Positions 9,633 to 21,320 are shown, counted from the stretch's first letter. The stretch is 64,000 bases of DNA from Linyphia triangularis (GCA_963978545.1 OZ021727.1:94616762-94680761); one strand, 5' to 3'. Notes: generated by a model from the sequence alone, not told the origin. Numbers and translations: made by a program.

Positions 9633-11217
9633 ATACTAGCTAAATTCCCGTGCTTCGCTACGAAATTTTAACATGTGCAATATTTTAGCTTGCTGTGAGG
9701 CCTCGCGTTGCGGAAATCTGTCATTCGTGTATAGGATCTTTTTCGCTTCGCTCGCAGGAAAGTTTATCGCTAAGCAAAATCGAGCTCGCTTTGTTCTCTG
9801 AAAAGTTCATGGACACATAAACACAGGCTTATTTCACTCGTTAAAAGGTTCATTGCTATGCAAGCATAGGCTCGCTGTGCTAGCTGAAAGGTTCTTGCTG
9901 CGTAAGCATAAGATCGCTTCACTCACTTAAATCTAATTGCTACGTAATAACTTAATATTGGAAGCATCTCCCTTGTTAAGAAAAAAAAAATCCCCTTTAA
10001 TACAATAATACAGTACCCCTTTAAGATTATTTTAACACGTGTTAGTGGAAGACAAAATTAGAAGGCCAAAATTATCTATGTTGAAACTTTCAGAGCTCTA
10101 GGCCAATTAGAAGTCGCTTTTTGTAACAATATTAATTAAAAAATTAATTAAAAAACAAATTAAAATTGTAACATTCTTTTTATCAAAAGTTCAATTAGAT
10201 GGCCAAAACTACTTGTGTTGAAAATCTTGGAAATGTAGCTCAGTTACAAATCGTTTTGTAAAATATTTGTTAATTAATTAAAAAAAAAATTAAAAACCAA
10301 AAAAAAAAAAAAAAAAAAAATGTTAAATTCTGTTTTTCAAAAATCCAATTTGAAGGCCACAACTATTTATGTTGAAAATTTCAAAGCTGTAGCCCTATTT
10401 GAAATTGTTTTGTAATATATTTATTAATTAATTAAAAAAAATTAATTACAAACTGAACAAAAATTTAAAATGCTGTTATTCTAAAGTCCAATTAGAAGGT
10501 TTAAACTACTTATGTTGAAAATTTTAGAGCTGTAGCCCTATTAGATATCGTTTTGTAAAATATTAATTAATTAATTAATTAAAAAAATTATTGGAAAAGA
10601 AGCTAAATGAAAATTTTAAATTCTGTTTTTCAAAAGTCCGATCGGAAGGCCAAAACTACTTACGTTGAAAATTTCAGAGCTGTAGCTCTATTAGTAGTCG
10701 TTTTGTAAAAAGTTTATTAATTAATTAAAAAAAAACAATTAAGAAAAAACAAAATTAAAATTTAAAATTCTGTTTTTTAAAAGTTAAATTTAAAGGCCAA
10801 AACTACTTATATTGAAAATTTCAAAGCTGTAGCCCTTTTAGACATCGTTTTGTAACATATTTATTAATTAATTAAAAAATTAATTTAAAAAGAACTAATT
10901 AAAATTTTCACATTCTGTTTGTGATGTATAGAATTAGAAGGCCAAAACTACTGATGTTGAACATTTCAGAGCTGTAGCCCGATTAGATATCGTTTTGTAT
11001 TATATTTATTAATTAATTAAAAGAATTAATTAAAATATAACTAATTAAAATTTTAACATTCTGTTTGTGATGCATGAAATTAGAACGCCAAAACTACTTA
11101 TGCTGAAAATTTCAGAGCTCTACTCTAATTTTAACTAGGTTTCCATAGATCCACAGAGTCACAGACAGACAGATAGACAGACAGACAGACACACAGCTTG
11201 TTTTATTATTATAGATT
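9633..11217 (+). repeat. Composite repeat with two internal minisatellites
   Basis: The left part starts TACTAGCTAAATTCCCGTG followed by CTTCGCTACG. From about 9710 to 9950 there are four to five degenerate 48-bp units built around CGCTTCGCTCGC, GAAAGGTTC and GCTACGTAAGCATA. From about 10060 to 11135 there are about eight units of about 135 bp with a conserved core (GGCCAAAACTACTTATGTTG, then AGCTGTAGCCCTATTAGA, then ATCGTTTTGTAA) and a variable TTAATTAATTAAAAA linker. The right end has a (CAGA)n tract (about 11160-11193) and CTTGTTTTATTATTATAGAT. The head and tail resemble widespread arthropod nonautonomous repeats that carry internal arrays; I do not assign a class. No coding frame crosses it. 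Confidence 0.75.
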
Positions 11218-11359
11218 TATGCAAATTCACCCTAAACTTTATTTATTAGAGTTTTTGTACTAATAATATACAGCAAAAAATTGTTAAGATAAACTTTACA
11301 AATAACTTTTCTGACACATACTAAATAATAGTTAAGTATAAGAATTCAATTTTAAGTTC
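11218..11359. other. AT-rich linker
   Basis: No feature is seen between two repeats. Confidence 0.4.
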
Positions 11360-12950
11360 TACTAGTTTACAAATGAACACTTAAAAATTTAAGGAATATA
11401 AGTTTTTTCCAAATAATTTCTCAGTGGAGCAGCATAGACACATGAAATTTACATTAAAGATACATATTTTTGTAACATAAAGGTAAGTTAAATAACACAG
11501 TCTCGAAATGAAAAGTGTACAGTGGCTAATATGCAAAAGACTGGAGTATCATTAGTATGCAGATGAGATTTATTCGTATTAATAATCACGTTCACGCAAT
11601 TCAAAGAGTTGACCTGTAGTGTGAGACATGATCTCCTCTGTCATCTATGTTTACTTTACACTGTACTGTCTACTTAACATGAGTTTCTTTATGAATTAAA
11701 GACTAAATGGCTCGTCCCACATTTTAAACAGTTTTCAAGTGAAGGAAATTTCCTACTACATTGAATCTTTTCACATATCATTGAAGCATCCCATACATGT
11801 TTGATGAAAATTGGATTAGAGGAGTGATTTGGTTAACTAATAAGGGCATATTAATATTTTTAATCGTTTGTTTAAAGCAAAGGCGACATAAAATATGCCT
11901 TAACTATCAATAAACACAATTTAGAAACCGATATCTTAACTTTATAGACATGCTATGTTATTAAATATAAAAATCAAGTTATCATCAAGTCAACGTAATT
12001 ACAGTAAAAAAAAAAAAGACGAATTTAATTTTCAATTTCTTTCATCGGGAGCTTTGCTAAGCAGTTCAACTTATTATTGCATTCCTAAACCAAAACTCTT
12101 TTTCCACCAAATCGTTATCTTGGAATTGACATTTAGCACGTAATATCCTGTTCCCGCATTTCTACAGATACTCTGACGTCCATGAAAACATTCTTTCAGT
12201 AAAAATTATCTGATGTTAAAGAAGTTTTGGTCTTTGGGTGCAATATGTTGGTTCACTGTATTGAGCTAAGAAAGAGCACGAAGGATAGTCTTTTAGACGG
12301 TATTATCTTTTCCTAGCTCAAGGCAAGTTAATAAAGATGAAATATTGGTTCCTAAATCATGTTTACTGACATTTAGGGCATATTTCTACCCACTGCTGCC
12401 TTGATAAAACGATTAAAAAATATGAATTTTGCACCTATACGTAAACCATATCACTCCTCTAATCCAAAATTTTTCAAAAATATGTGTGGGATGCTACCAC
12501 GAGATGTATTTTGGAAATATTTTATGTCTTTGGAGCGTTCCATAACTTGAAAACAGTTCTAAAAGTGGGACAAGCAATTTAGTTATTAAAAATCATAAAA
12601 ATGTTCATGTTAAGTATGAGAATACAGAGCAAAGTATATATTGATGACAGGGGAGATTATACTTTCTACTAAAGGTGAACTCTTTGAGTTGAGCGATTTT
12701 TAACAAGGGTGCATCCGTGTAACTGCACACTAATGGTAGGTACTTCATTCTTTTGCAAATGCCCCCAATGAACACTTTGCGTTTTATTTGGCAACTGTGT
12801 TTTAATTATTATTTTGCTAGATTAAAGTGCCCTTTAGAATTGAATTTCATGTGTCTATGACTCTCCACTGAGAAATTATTACAGAAAAGCTGATATTCCT
12901 TTAATTTTTCTCGCCAGTGAATCAAGAATTGCCCATCTGTAAAACTGTAT
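11360..12950. mobile_element. Long inverted-repeat element, arms of about 580 bp
   Basis: The left arm (about 11360-11945) is the diverged inverted complement of the right arm (about 12320-12950). Paired blocks include AATTTCTCAGTGGA with CATAGACACATGAAATT (left 11417-11451, right about 12847-12882), CTCAAAGAGTT (about 11602 and 12682), GTCCCAC, AACAGTTTTCAAGT, GCATCCCA, and GGATTAGAGGAGTGAT (about 11814 and 12453). Pairing continues inward to AATATGCC and AAACAC. The centre (about 11950-12310) is unpaired. No transposase or TSD is recognised. Divergence between arms is much higher than in the element at 7765, so it is older. Confidence 0.8.
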
Positions 12951-13009
12951 TTTCCTTTTATGTAGTATATTAGCAGGGAAATGTATTTGCAAAAAAAATA
13001 CGACTGGGT

Positions 13010-13025
13010 GGGGGGGGGGGGGGGG
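13010..13025. repeat. Poly(G) run, 16 bases
   Basis: A homopolymer of 16 G directly follows CGACTGGGT. Confidence 0.95.
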
Positions 13026-13788
13026 TTCTTTTCTGAAAACTGGTCCAGTGCTCGATTTTCAAAAGATAAAATATGGAACAGAAAACATTAATTCTGTTCT
13101 GTAAAAATCTTAGTAAGCTATTTTTGAACTTTGAAGGAGCTGTATCCTTGATGTCGCAATAACGAGCTTACTTATTATAATTTGGGAATAGATATATTTC
13201 GTTTTAATAAAACTATTATGGCTAATTCTACTTTTAATGCTTATGTTAATATTTTTGAAACAAGGAATAACTCGATTAAAGTACTTATTGTTATTGTGTT
13301 ATAATTGTTGGCTGTGACGATTCTATTAAATCTACTATAATAAAGAAGAATGGCCTCATAAGAAGAGTATGTATTTTTTTTTTATAGAATGTTACAGTTT
13401 TATTCAAAACTTAATGAATCTCTGCAGACTAGATCTTAGAAATAAGAGGAATATTTCTTATTGTAATTATATTTGTTAATTAATTAAAAAAAACCTTCAT
13501 CTTCCCTCTTTTAAACCCTTAAAGGATATGATAATAACTAGAAATCTACGGAACCAACATGAACCATTTTTTTTAATTTATAGGTACCTTGTTTAATCCA
13601 GATTACAGGGAACACTATTCTGTTGCTCAGGTGAGATGGGAGAGAGGGGGGGGGGACGCTTATAACTTGCAATCGAAGGAACCTTTTGAACTGGGTACTA
13701 CTAGGCAATGGAGGGCCAAGACACTTTTAGTATTTTGTAAATCTGAAGTATAATCGACATACTTTGTAATATGATGATTTCAAAGAAA

Positions 13789-13790
<2 letters not shown>
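13026..13790. other. AT-rich noncoding sequence with a second poly(G) run
   Basis: Ten G lie at 13646-13655. No gene or element is seen. Confidence 0.5.

Positions 13791-13868
<78 letters not shown>
13791..13868. repeat. (AT)39 microsatellite
   Basis: An uninterrupted AT dinucleotide tract of 78 bases. Confidence 0.98.
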
Positions 13869-13870
<2 letters not shown>

Positions 13871-14089
13871 ACATGTCTATTATTTGTTTTACTTTAAAAA
13901 TGTGTTTATGTTACTCATTATCACGAAAGTAATTAAACCTAAAAGTACAGTGCTAAACAGTGTCCCAAACACCTTAACATCTCTCCTTCACAAAACGAAT
14001 AGCAACAATCACGACAAGAAATCAGTAAAATTTTCGATTCTTAATTTCTTTGGAGGGAAGCGCCAATTCATTAAACTTAAATCCCCACC
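13869..14089. other. Noncoding sequence
   Basis: A 72-codon open frame (13884-14102, plus) has no recognisable domain and no supporting context. Confidence 0.4.
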
Positions 14090-14430
14090 GCTTTGGCATT
14101 AACATAAGGTGTGTGCAGCAGAAATCGGAATTGTAAATGCGCGTAACACACAGGGGCTTCACTGGTTGGGGTGGGGGGGTATCGCAGGGGCTTGATGGGT
14201 ATTAGCGCCCCCTCCAAATGGCTCGAAGGGGGCTTGGAGTAGCAGTGACAAACGTCATCGCTTCTACTTAGTGACATGACATTGCCGTTACGGCTTAATT
14301 AAGCTATAGTTTCTTGGTTCTGAGGGGAAGGGTTGCCAAGGTGGATTTCCGTCGCCAACAGGATCACTCTTGGCGGTGTGTGGACGTCCTTTGTTCGACT
14401 CATTAACGATTATTTCTGTTTGGGAATTAA
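14090..14430. promoter_or_regulatory. GC-elevated island
   Basis: GC is clearly higher than in the flanks, with non-repetitive sequence. It contains GCGCCCCCT, a palindromic CTTAATTAAG (about 14296) and a TCATTAACGAT motif (about 14400). Open frames here (for example 14077-14277, minus) match no family. It is a candidate conserved noncoding element by composition only. Confidence 0.25.
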
Positions 14431-15262
14431 TGAGTTAGAATTAAAAGTAAAATCTCTTGGTTTTTAGAGTACTATTTATTTACGTGAGCATATGTAGTGA
14501 CAAATTATACTAATAAATTCAAAACTTTATAGAATAAACTGTAACTGAACAAATTAAGTTTGATTAAACAAATGAATTTAAAATTATATACGTCACTGTT
14601 AAGTTTTAAATTTAAAATATCATAAATTGAAAGACATCAATTTTCTATATATTCAGACATTTTCTATATATTTTTAATAAACTGATAACTAAACAGTAAT
14701 TGGTACGAAGAAAATGTCATAAATGCATGGATAAATTACCTATATTGCCTTGTGAAATATGTACATGAGGATAATAAAGCATATTTTATTGCATATTATT
14801 TTTCAGTGATGTAATTACATTTTTTTTTATGTTTTTAATATGACGATGGTGACATATTTTGATGAATACTAGAAAAGCCTGAAAATTGTGTTTAAAGTAA
14901 TTCTTGGCGACAAAACTTATTTTTGAACACACGTCGAGCCAAAATTACATTCCCTTTCATACCAAAAAGTATTAAAGAAACTCTGTTGAAAGACCATATT
15001 AAAACTGAAAGGGAAGCAACATAATGGTGAATAAAAGTAAATGATTGGGTAAACTATTATCACTAAGAAAGAGAGATCTCATATAATACATTTTTACTTC
15101 ATGAAGAAAACGTATTCGAGTAATAGTTACAAAATATGAATAAGAATTAATTTTCATTCACAATTGGATACAACTTTATTCATTCAAATATTACTGAATT
15201 GTAATTTTTAAAAGTAAATCAGATGTATTTGTTGCATTTGTCAAGTTTAATTAGTACATATT
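14431..15262. other. AT-rich noncoding sequence
   Basis: No feature is seen. Confidence 0.5.
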
Positions 15263-15490
15263 CACCTGAGAATGCATGACTTTGAGGGAAAAAACTACAT
15301 TTTATTAGATGAATTACAAAGTTAGATAAAGTTAATTTCTCAATGAATCACATTTACATTTTTTTTTTTTTTTTAACATTTTTCGTTAGAGAATGCATGA
15401 CTTAGAGAAAAAAACATCCTGTTACTGAGTGAATTAGAAAATTAGATAATGTGAATTTTTTCAATGATTTGGATTTTTATTTTCAACACC
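15263..15490. repeat. Diverged tandem duplication, period about 121 bp
   Basis: GAGAATGCATGACTT occurs at 15268 and GAGAATGCATGACTTAGAG at 15389. Each is followed by aligned blocks (AAAAAACTACATTTTATTAG versus AAAAACATCCTGTTACTGAG, then GAATTA-AAA-TTAGATAA, then CAATGA). The two copies have diverged substantially and are separated by a 16-base T run. Confidence 0.75.
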
Positions 15491-15690
15491 TTCTTACAAT
15501 TTAAATTAGGAAACCTTCCAGTCATATTAAACAAGCTTTATTACATTCTTAACTCATTACAAATACATTTTTATTATTTGTTACTACAAAAAAAAATGCT
15601 TTCCTATTCAAGAATAAATTCATTTTAATCGATAATAAACGTAGATTGTCGTTCAATTAAATATAATATCCTCGAGTCTAAATCGATAAT
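15491..15690. other. AT-rich noncoding sequence
   Basis: No feature is seen. Confidence 0.4.
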
Positions 15691-15992
15691 TTTTATCGAT
15701 AAACAATGCCCTTCCTCATCTCCCCATTGTATGTTTTCACCCTTGACCTCTCGTTTATAGATTTCTCGTAAAGAATAATAAAATATTCGATAATTCTCCA
15801 ATTGTGGAGAACCCTACAACAGTTCGAAAATAAGGGTCGAAAGATGGGGCTTTGGAAGGGATTGTGGAACGAAAGAAAAGGGCTCCAGTTCTTAAATTGA
15901 GTATCGATCCTCAAAGTCCTCAGCTTCCGCTAGGATCCATGATCGCTTCATTTAGATTAAGAAAATCTTTTTTCTCTTCCTTTCTTTTCTTC
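15691..15992. promoter_or_regulatory. Moderately GC-elevated island
   Basis: The sequence is more complex than its flanks and adjoins the 282-bp tandem repeat. A 73-codon open frame (15693-15914, minus) matches nothing. There are several ATCGATAA motifs at the left edge (about 15630-15705). Confidence 0.2.
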
Positions 15993-16795
15993 CACCTAAT
16001 ATAGAAAGGATTCAAAAGGAAAAGGATTGCTGCCGAAAAGAAAACGTGTTCCTAGAAATAATCGGATTTCCGAATAAAAGTTCCGTTTTTCCCCCAACTT
16101 TTCTTTGATACGGTGCTCCACTACTTTTCTTTTCGGACCATGTCCCGCATTTAGCGATAGAGTTTGATAAGGAAAAACTCTCATTTTTCTAACTACTGCT
16201 TTTTTACTTTATTTTTTATATTCAAGATTTTCAGATGTATATAGAACTTGTATGTATATAGATAATGTATGTTTCATCTAATATAGAAAGGATTCAAAAG
16301 GAAAAGGATTGCTGGCGAACAGAAAACGTGTTCCTAGAAAAAATCGGATTTCCGAATAAAAGTTCCGTTTTTCCCCCAACTTTTCTTTGATACGATGCTC
16401 CACTACTTTTCTTTTCGGATCATGTCCCGCATTTAGCGATAGAGTTTGATAAGGAAAAACTCTCATTTTTCTAACTACTGCTTTTTTACTTTATTTCTTA
16501 TATTCAAGATTTTCAAATGTATATAGGACCTGTATGTATATAGATAATGCATATTTCACCTAATATAGAAAGGATTCAAAAGGAAAAGGATTGCTGTAGA
16601 AAAGAAAACGTGTTCCTAGAAATAATCGGATTTCCGAATAAAAGTTCCGTTTTTTCCCCAACTTTTCTTTGATACGGTGCTCCACTACTTTTCTTTTCGG
16701 ACCATGTCCCGCATTTAGCGATATGGTTTGATAAGGAAAAACTCTCATTTTTCTAACTACTTCTTTTTTTCTTATATTCAAGATTTTCAAATGAT
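15993..16795. repeat. Tandem triplication, 282-bp unit
   Basis: Unit 1 is 15993-16274, unit 2 is 16275-16556 and unit 3 is 16557 to about 16795, ending early in the AAGATTTTCAAATG block. Units start CACCTAATATAGAAAGG (CATC in unit 2) and are nearly identical. Each contains a 62-codon minus frame starting MRVFPYQT. The few differences between units 1 and 2 change residues about as often as not, so the frame does not look selected; it is shared by recent duplication. No insertion-element ends were found. Confidence 0.95.
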
Positions 16796-17059
16796 TTCAA
16801 AAATTAAAATATAAGTTATCAGCCACTGCCTTTTATTTATGTTAGAAAAAGGTTTCAAGAAACCACATCCAGTTCTCAACTAACCGCCACTTTTCTTTAT
16901 TTTTCCAAAAAACCTTTCTTGATACAATCCAAACACATTTCATTACTTTTTTTTAAAATTAAAATACTCTCTCGTGCAACAACGTTTACAAAATTATAAA
17001 AGCCGTTTGTTATCCCGTGGCTGGAATCTAGCATAATAAACAAATGCAACCGCATTATT
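16796..17059. other. Noncoding sequence
   Basis: No feature is seen. Confidence 0.4.
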
Positions 17060-17601
17060 AATTCAGAAACCTTACATATGTTGACGTTATGTTATAAGTA
17101 AGTGAGATTAAAATTTCTGAATTGTCAGACACAGGAATAACAATCTCAATATTGATTTTTCGACATTCTTAAACTGCGATTCCCCTTGCAATTATTCATG
17201 GTTTACTATACAATACTTTTGCTGTCTTGTAGAAAATATATTTTTTCAATATCAGAAAGACGCTATCATTCTATTTACATGTTTTCTAATCCACGTAAAC
17301 ACTGACTTCGTTATAGCCTTCATTAATTTGAATTCAGAAACCTTACATATGTTGATGTTATGTTATAAGTAAGTGAGATTAAAATTTCTGAATTGTCAGA
17401 CACAGGAATAACAATCTCAAAATTGATTTTTCGACATTCTTAAACTGCGATTCCCCTTGCAATTATTCATGGTTTACTATACAATACTTTTGCTGTCTTG
17501 TAGAAAATATATTTTTTCAATATCAGAAAGACGCTATCATTCTATTTACATGTTTTCTAATCCACGTGAACACTGACTTCATTATAGCCTTCATAAATTT
17601 G
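17060..17601. repeat. Tandem duplication, 271-bp unit
   Basis: Copy 1 is 17060-17330 and copy 2 is 17331-17601. They differ at only a handful of sites (for example TTGACGTTATG versus TTGATGTTATG and CACGTAAAC versus CACGTGAAC). The unit starts AATTCAGAAACCTTACATA. It has no coding frame and no known element ends. The near identity indicates a recent event. Confidence 0.97.
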
Positions 17602-18129
17602 TGCTTACACTTCCAATGTTTCAAACTTTATTTCATTTTCAATCTTCATTAAATAGTTCATGTTAAAAACCTGTAAATTTCAATTATCCAAAACAATGTA
17701 TTAGAGTTTTCTTTGAGAACACTGGAATATGAAATTTCTACATTAATTAGTGAAATCAAGGACGGGGACGTTATTTAACGAAGAATCTGTATCATACTGC
17801 AAAATATCCGTCGGTTTTAGATGCTAAGTAAGTATCTACCCAGTATTTTTTATTTAACTTGAAATTGACTTTCTTTAAGTTCGGCATTGTTGTATACAAA
17901 GTAAAATTTTTGAATGAAATAAATGAACTTTTCAAGAAATATAACTATACATAATTTCTCTTTTTGAATAAATACCCGCATGATACTAAAGGACATTTTC
18001 TTATAAAAATGGCTATTACGAGAACTAAATTTCAATATACATAATATCGAGAAATTTTCCCAAAAAGATTAAAGGCGCGTGTAAAATTAACTCTAAAACA
18101 AAGTTATGTGACACACAAAAGCACGAATC
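17602..18129. other. AT-rich noncoding sequence
   Basis: No feature is seen. The 61-codon minus frame at 17850-18035 is lysine- and phenylalanine-rich and not credible. Confidence 0.45.
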
Positions 18130-18670
18130 TCAATACCTTCAAATCGCCACTGCCGTTGTTGATCTAAATTCAAACAGCTTTACTTTCCGACTATTGAGGA
18201 ATAATCCTTTACTGTTAATAGCAGTGGGATCTTTTGTGTTTGACTCTACAACACTTCAAGAGGAGCGACTGTAAAGCGTTGAAACGATCCTACCAATCGC
18301 TTTCCGATAGCAAAAATCATTTCAAGAAACGAACCATTTTTAAAAACTCGTTCGCATCCTTATCGTCTCTATAACTGTTTAAATATAAAATTTCCAGCGA
18401 AAACGGGAAATGAGTCGACCTAACAGAGCGATCGAAAAACCATCAACTCTCTTGAAGAGTGCGCAGCTAATTGTTCTAAAAGTGTCACGCGTTAGTTTGA
18501 GAGCAGAGATACTGTGCTCAGCCCTCTTTTGCATTGATTATTGCATCAAAGTTGTTTTGAAAGTAAACATCCTCCCCCCCCCCCCTCGCCACGAGACGCT
18601 TTTATCTAACTTCCTTAATGATTTCCGCCTTTAGAAGAAGGGGACCATAATGAAGTTTTAGAGACTTCTT
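18130..18670. promoter_or_regulatory. GC-elevated island with poly(C)
   Basis: It is non-repetitive sequence with higher GC, including a run of about 12 C near 18572-18584. The 74-codon frame at 18410-18634 has no recognisable domain. Candidate conserved noncoding element on composition only. Confidence 0.25.
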
Positions 18671-19489
18671 TTAATTTTCAGAACGTGATTTTTCTTCAAA
18701 TTTTCTTTCCCCAACGCTTGCTTTCTGATAGCGTGTTGGAACACATTTTTAATCTTGGATGCTTATTTTTATTTGGAGAAAATTGAAATTGCGAAGAAAT
18801 AAAAAGGGAATAAGTATTTCAATAAGCTTGAGGCAAAATGGGTTTGATCGTTGAATAAAGTTAGCAACCAAAACACTAAATATTTAATGTATATATAATT
18901 CAACTTAATATAACATTTGAATTGAATTTTTGATAGAAATAGTTATTTGTAATATAAAATTAACTACCTAGCATGCCCAAATTTAGAAAAAAATTCCAAT
19001 GCTGTAATAAAGAACACATTTTTTTTTCGCAATTAAATATCAGTTTCACAATACATAACTTTATTAATTTGACTAAATTAGCGTTTGTAAAGTGAGTAAG
19101 AGTAAAATATTATAATTTGTTTTTGTTTCTTTACTGATTACAGTGCTTAACCCTTATTGCTGAAAAAGAATCGAAACTTAAGTTTCTATAAAAAAGGTAC
19201 TTAATCCTCCCTTAATTTCATGTCCACTAATTGATTAGTGAATTTTCAAAAGCACAACGTTTAAATTGGTAGTAATACGCTGTTATGATTCAAAGTCAAC
19301 ATTCAACTAAAACAATATTTCAATTCATTAGTAGCTCACGAATTGTCATGCATCTTAAAGAAGAAGCCATTTAATAGCGAAAGAAATTCAGGTAATTCAA
19401 AATTTTCCTTACGAGTTTTTCTTCCTATTATTCAATTTACAAAGTGAACTACATGTAACATTGTATTTTTTGTCTCACTATAAAAATGT
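18671..19489. other. AT-rich noncoding sequence
   Basis: No feature is seen. Confidence 0.5.
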
Positions 19490-19865
19490 AATTTAGTTCA
19501 CATACACAATTTGTTGTTCTCTCTTCCTATACTTCGGGATAACATTACTTGAGCTTTGAGAATACTCTGATGTAGAATAGATCCTTCCGCGTAAAGATAT
19601 AGTTCCGGGCAAATCGCAACTTTTATAGTTATATTGATAACTTGCGCACATAGTTTTAAATTAAACTTAAATATATGTTGATAACAAAAGAAAATAAGCA
19701 CTTTTAAGTTTAAGTTTTAATTAATGATTTACTTTTGTAACCATGGATACTATAAGAGTTTACGAAAAGACCTCACATCGTTCCAATCAGCCAATCAGGA
19801 CATAGTAAAACCGGCTCACACATTGCTGTAGCGTGAGTTCAAGCGAGCCTCATTCAATGCATAAA
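19490..19865 (-). repeat. Inverted dispersed copy A, with coding-like core
   Basis: Read on minus, this matches 26440-26810 on plus for about 370 bp. Conserved blocks in order are GAGC/TTGAACTCAC, GTGTGAGCCGG, CTGATTGGCTGATTGGAA (two CCAAT-type boxes), CTTATAGTATCC, TTATTTTC and then a core (about 19545-19675) translating to ...VAICPELYLYAEGSIL.... Across about 40 codons of the core the two copies differ mostly at third positions and by one 3-nt indel. The upstream part has many indels of other lengths. A 67-codon open frame (19498-19701) covers the core. No family is recognised; it may be a duplicated exon, a degraded gene or a transposon fragment. Confidence 0.7.
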
Positions 19866-20440
19866 CGCATCTTTTATTCCACACTCGACCTGGGGTCAGT
19901 CCCTACTCTTCCCTGACCACTCATCATTCATCCATTGGTAAAAAACGACCGCTAAAAATAACCACCAAAGTGATCGCTACGCTTTTTCACTTATCAGGGA
20001 GTCCAATCTGGATCGAAAATAATGCCGCAAATCGCCTCTCCGTTATATTTACTCCGAGAAAGAGAGAGGGTCGAAAAAAAATCTTTGCACCCCAAGAGAG
20101 GCGATCGGCCGAGTTATGATCGGCCCGATCGGCCGTGCCAAAAAGAGCGATTGTCGGAATTTAATAGCCGTGAAAGCTGCGCCAGAAATGTGTGGAGGGC
20201 AGTCAGCCGTCCAAAGATAACAAACGCGCCAAACGGGCTGCATTGCGTAATATTGATCTTTATTTTGCTTTCTAAAGGGGGCTTAAAAGGGGATGAGAGA
20301 CGACCCCCCCCCTCTCCCCCCCACGATGTTTGGTCAATATCCGTCAGTGTCTAAATATAGAAACTTCGACCCGAGCTTCTTTTTTAAAAGGAAGAAAGTC
20401 AAAGGGTAGCGGATAAGAAAGTTAGAAATCTCATAAGCTC
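19866..20440. promoter_or_regulatory. GC-elevated island with triple GATCGGCC
   Basis: GATCGGCC occurs at 20103-20110, 20118-20125 and 20127-20134. The surroundings are complex and GC-rich, then end in C runs near 20304-20320. The plus frame 20022-20354 (110 codons) is arginine- and proline-rich and resembles no family. It looks more like a conserved noncoding element than an exon. Confidence 0.3.
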
Positions 20441-20859
20441 CCTCAAAAAGATGATGCTTAAGAAAAATTGTTGTAAGAAGCAGCCTTTGACTATCAATGA
20501 ATGATGTTGATTAAGGACATTTGGTTTGATGAGAATTGATTGATAACTGGAGACTTAATTATAAAGCCAAAACTTTATTAAAGTGATTAGAACATATCAC
20601 TATTAAGATTAGTTTTCCTACAAGAAATACCAGATATTTTGTTCAGATAACTTTATGGACTTTTTAGCAAGCGAGATGCCAAGGAAAATTCTGTGCTCTA
20701 CAGAAAAGGGGAAGGGGGGGGGGGGGGAGGTGAGAAAAGTAATGGGTATTCTTTTGGTTTATCTACTTTAATTTGCAAATGCCAGCAAAAGTTTTGTTAA
20801 AAAGCTTGGTGTAAAGGTTATTACTATACCTACTCAGTTTGAGTATATTAGATAATTCT
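20441..20859. other. Noncoding sequence with poly(G) run
   Basis: Fourteen G lie at 20714-20727 after GAAAAGGGGAA. Nothing else is seen. Confidence 0.5.
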
Positions 20860-21320
20860 GTTATTGTTTCTAATCTCCAAACCCGTCTGACGGAGTCAGA
20901 CCAGGTAAAGGAAACCGTTGATATACAAAAAACCTATGACGAGAAGGGGAGAAGAATAAATTTCCTCCCAAAGGAGACCCAAATAGTCCAGGAGATGTTC
21001 AGTTGAGACGTAGTGTTGATGGCACTTTGGGCAAGGAGTTGAAGGTGACAGACAATTCTTTCGCTACTATCAAAATTATCCTGGACTTGCACAAAAGGTA
21101 AATCTATAGATATGTTTTACTAATATCACCTTTTTAAAAAAATATGTAGGTATGCACTAACTTAGAAATGAGGCAAGGTTATCTCAGAATGGTTTTGGTC
21201 AAGCGAGAAAAGATTTCTGGTCACGCACCTGGCTGCCAGAGACTTGATGAGGGTGGAAATATTGTGGGACCTATTTCCACTCTATTTATTAGCTTTGATA
21301 ATTGCCCGAGTTCTGTATCA
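20860..21320. promoter_or_regulatory. Moderate-GC island with short inverted repeats
   Basis: GTCTGAC and GTCAGAC form a 7-bp inverted repeat with a 3-base spacer at 20885-20901. GTGGAAATA and TATTTCCAC form a 9-bp inverted repeat with a 10-base loop at 21253-21280. No coding frame of note. Candidate regulatory DNA only. Confidence 0.25.

Noticed and set aside
15996..16790. Three related 62-76 codon frames as a gene family
   Set aside because: They are copies of one tandem repeat, and substitutions between units do not favour silent positions.
19748..19800. CCAAT and TATA-like motifs as a definite promoter
   Set aside because: They are shared with copy B as part of a repeated segment, and no transcript or start site can be shown from sequence alone.
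20022..20354. 110-codon plus frame in a GC-rich island
   Set aside because: Arginine- and proline-rich translation of GC-rich DNA with a poly(C) end; no domain, and an overlapping minus frame of similar quality exists.
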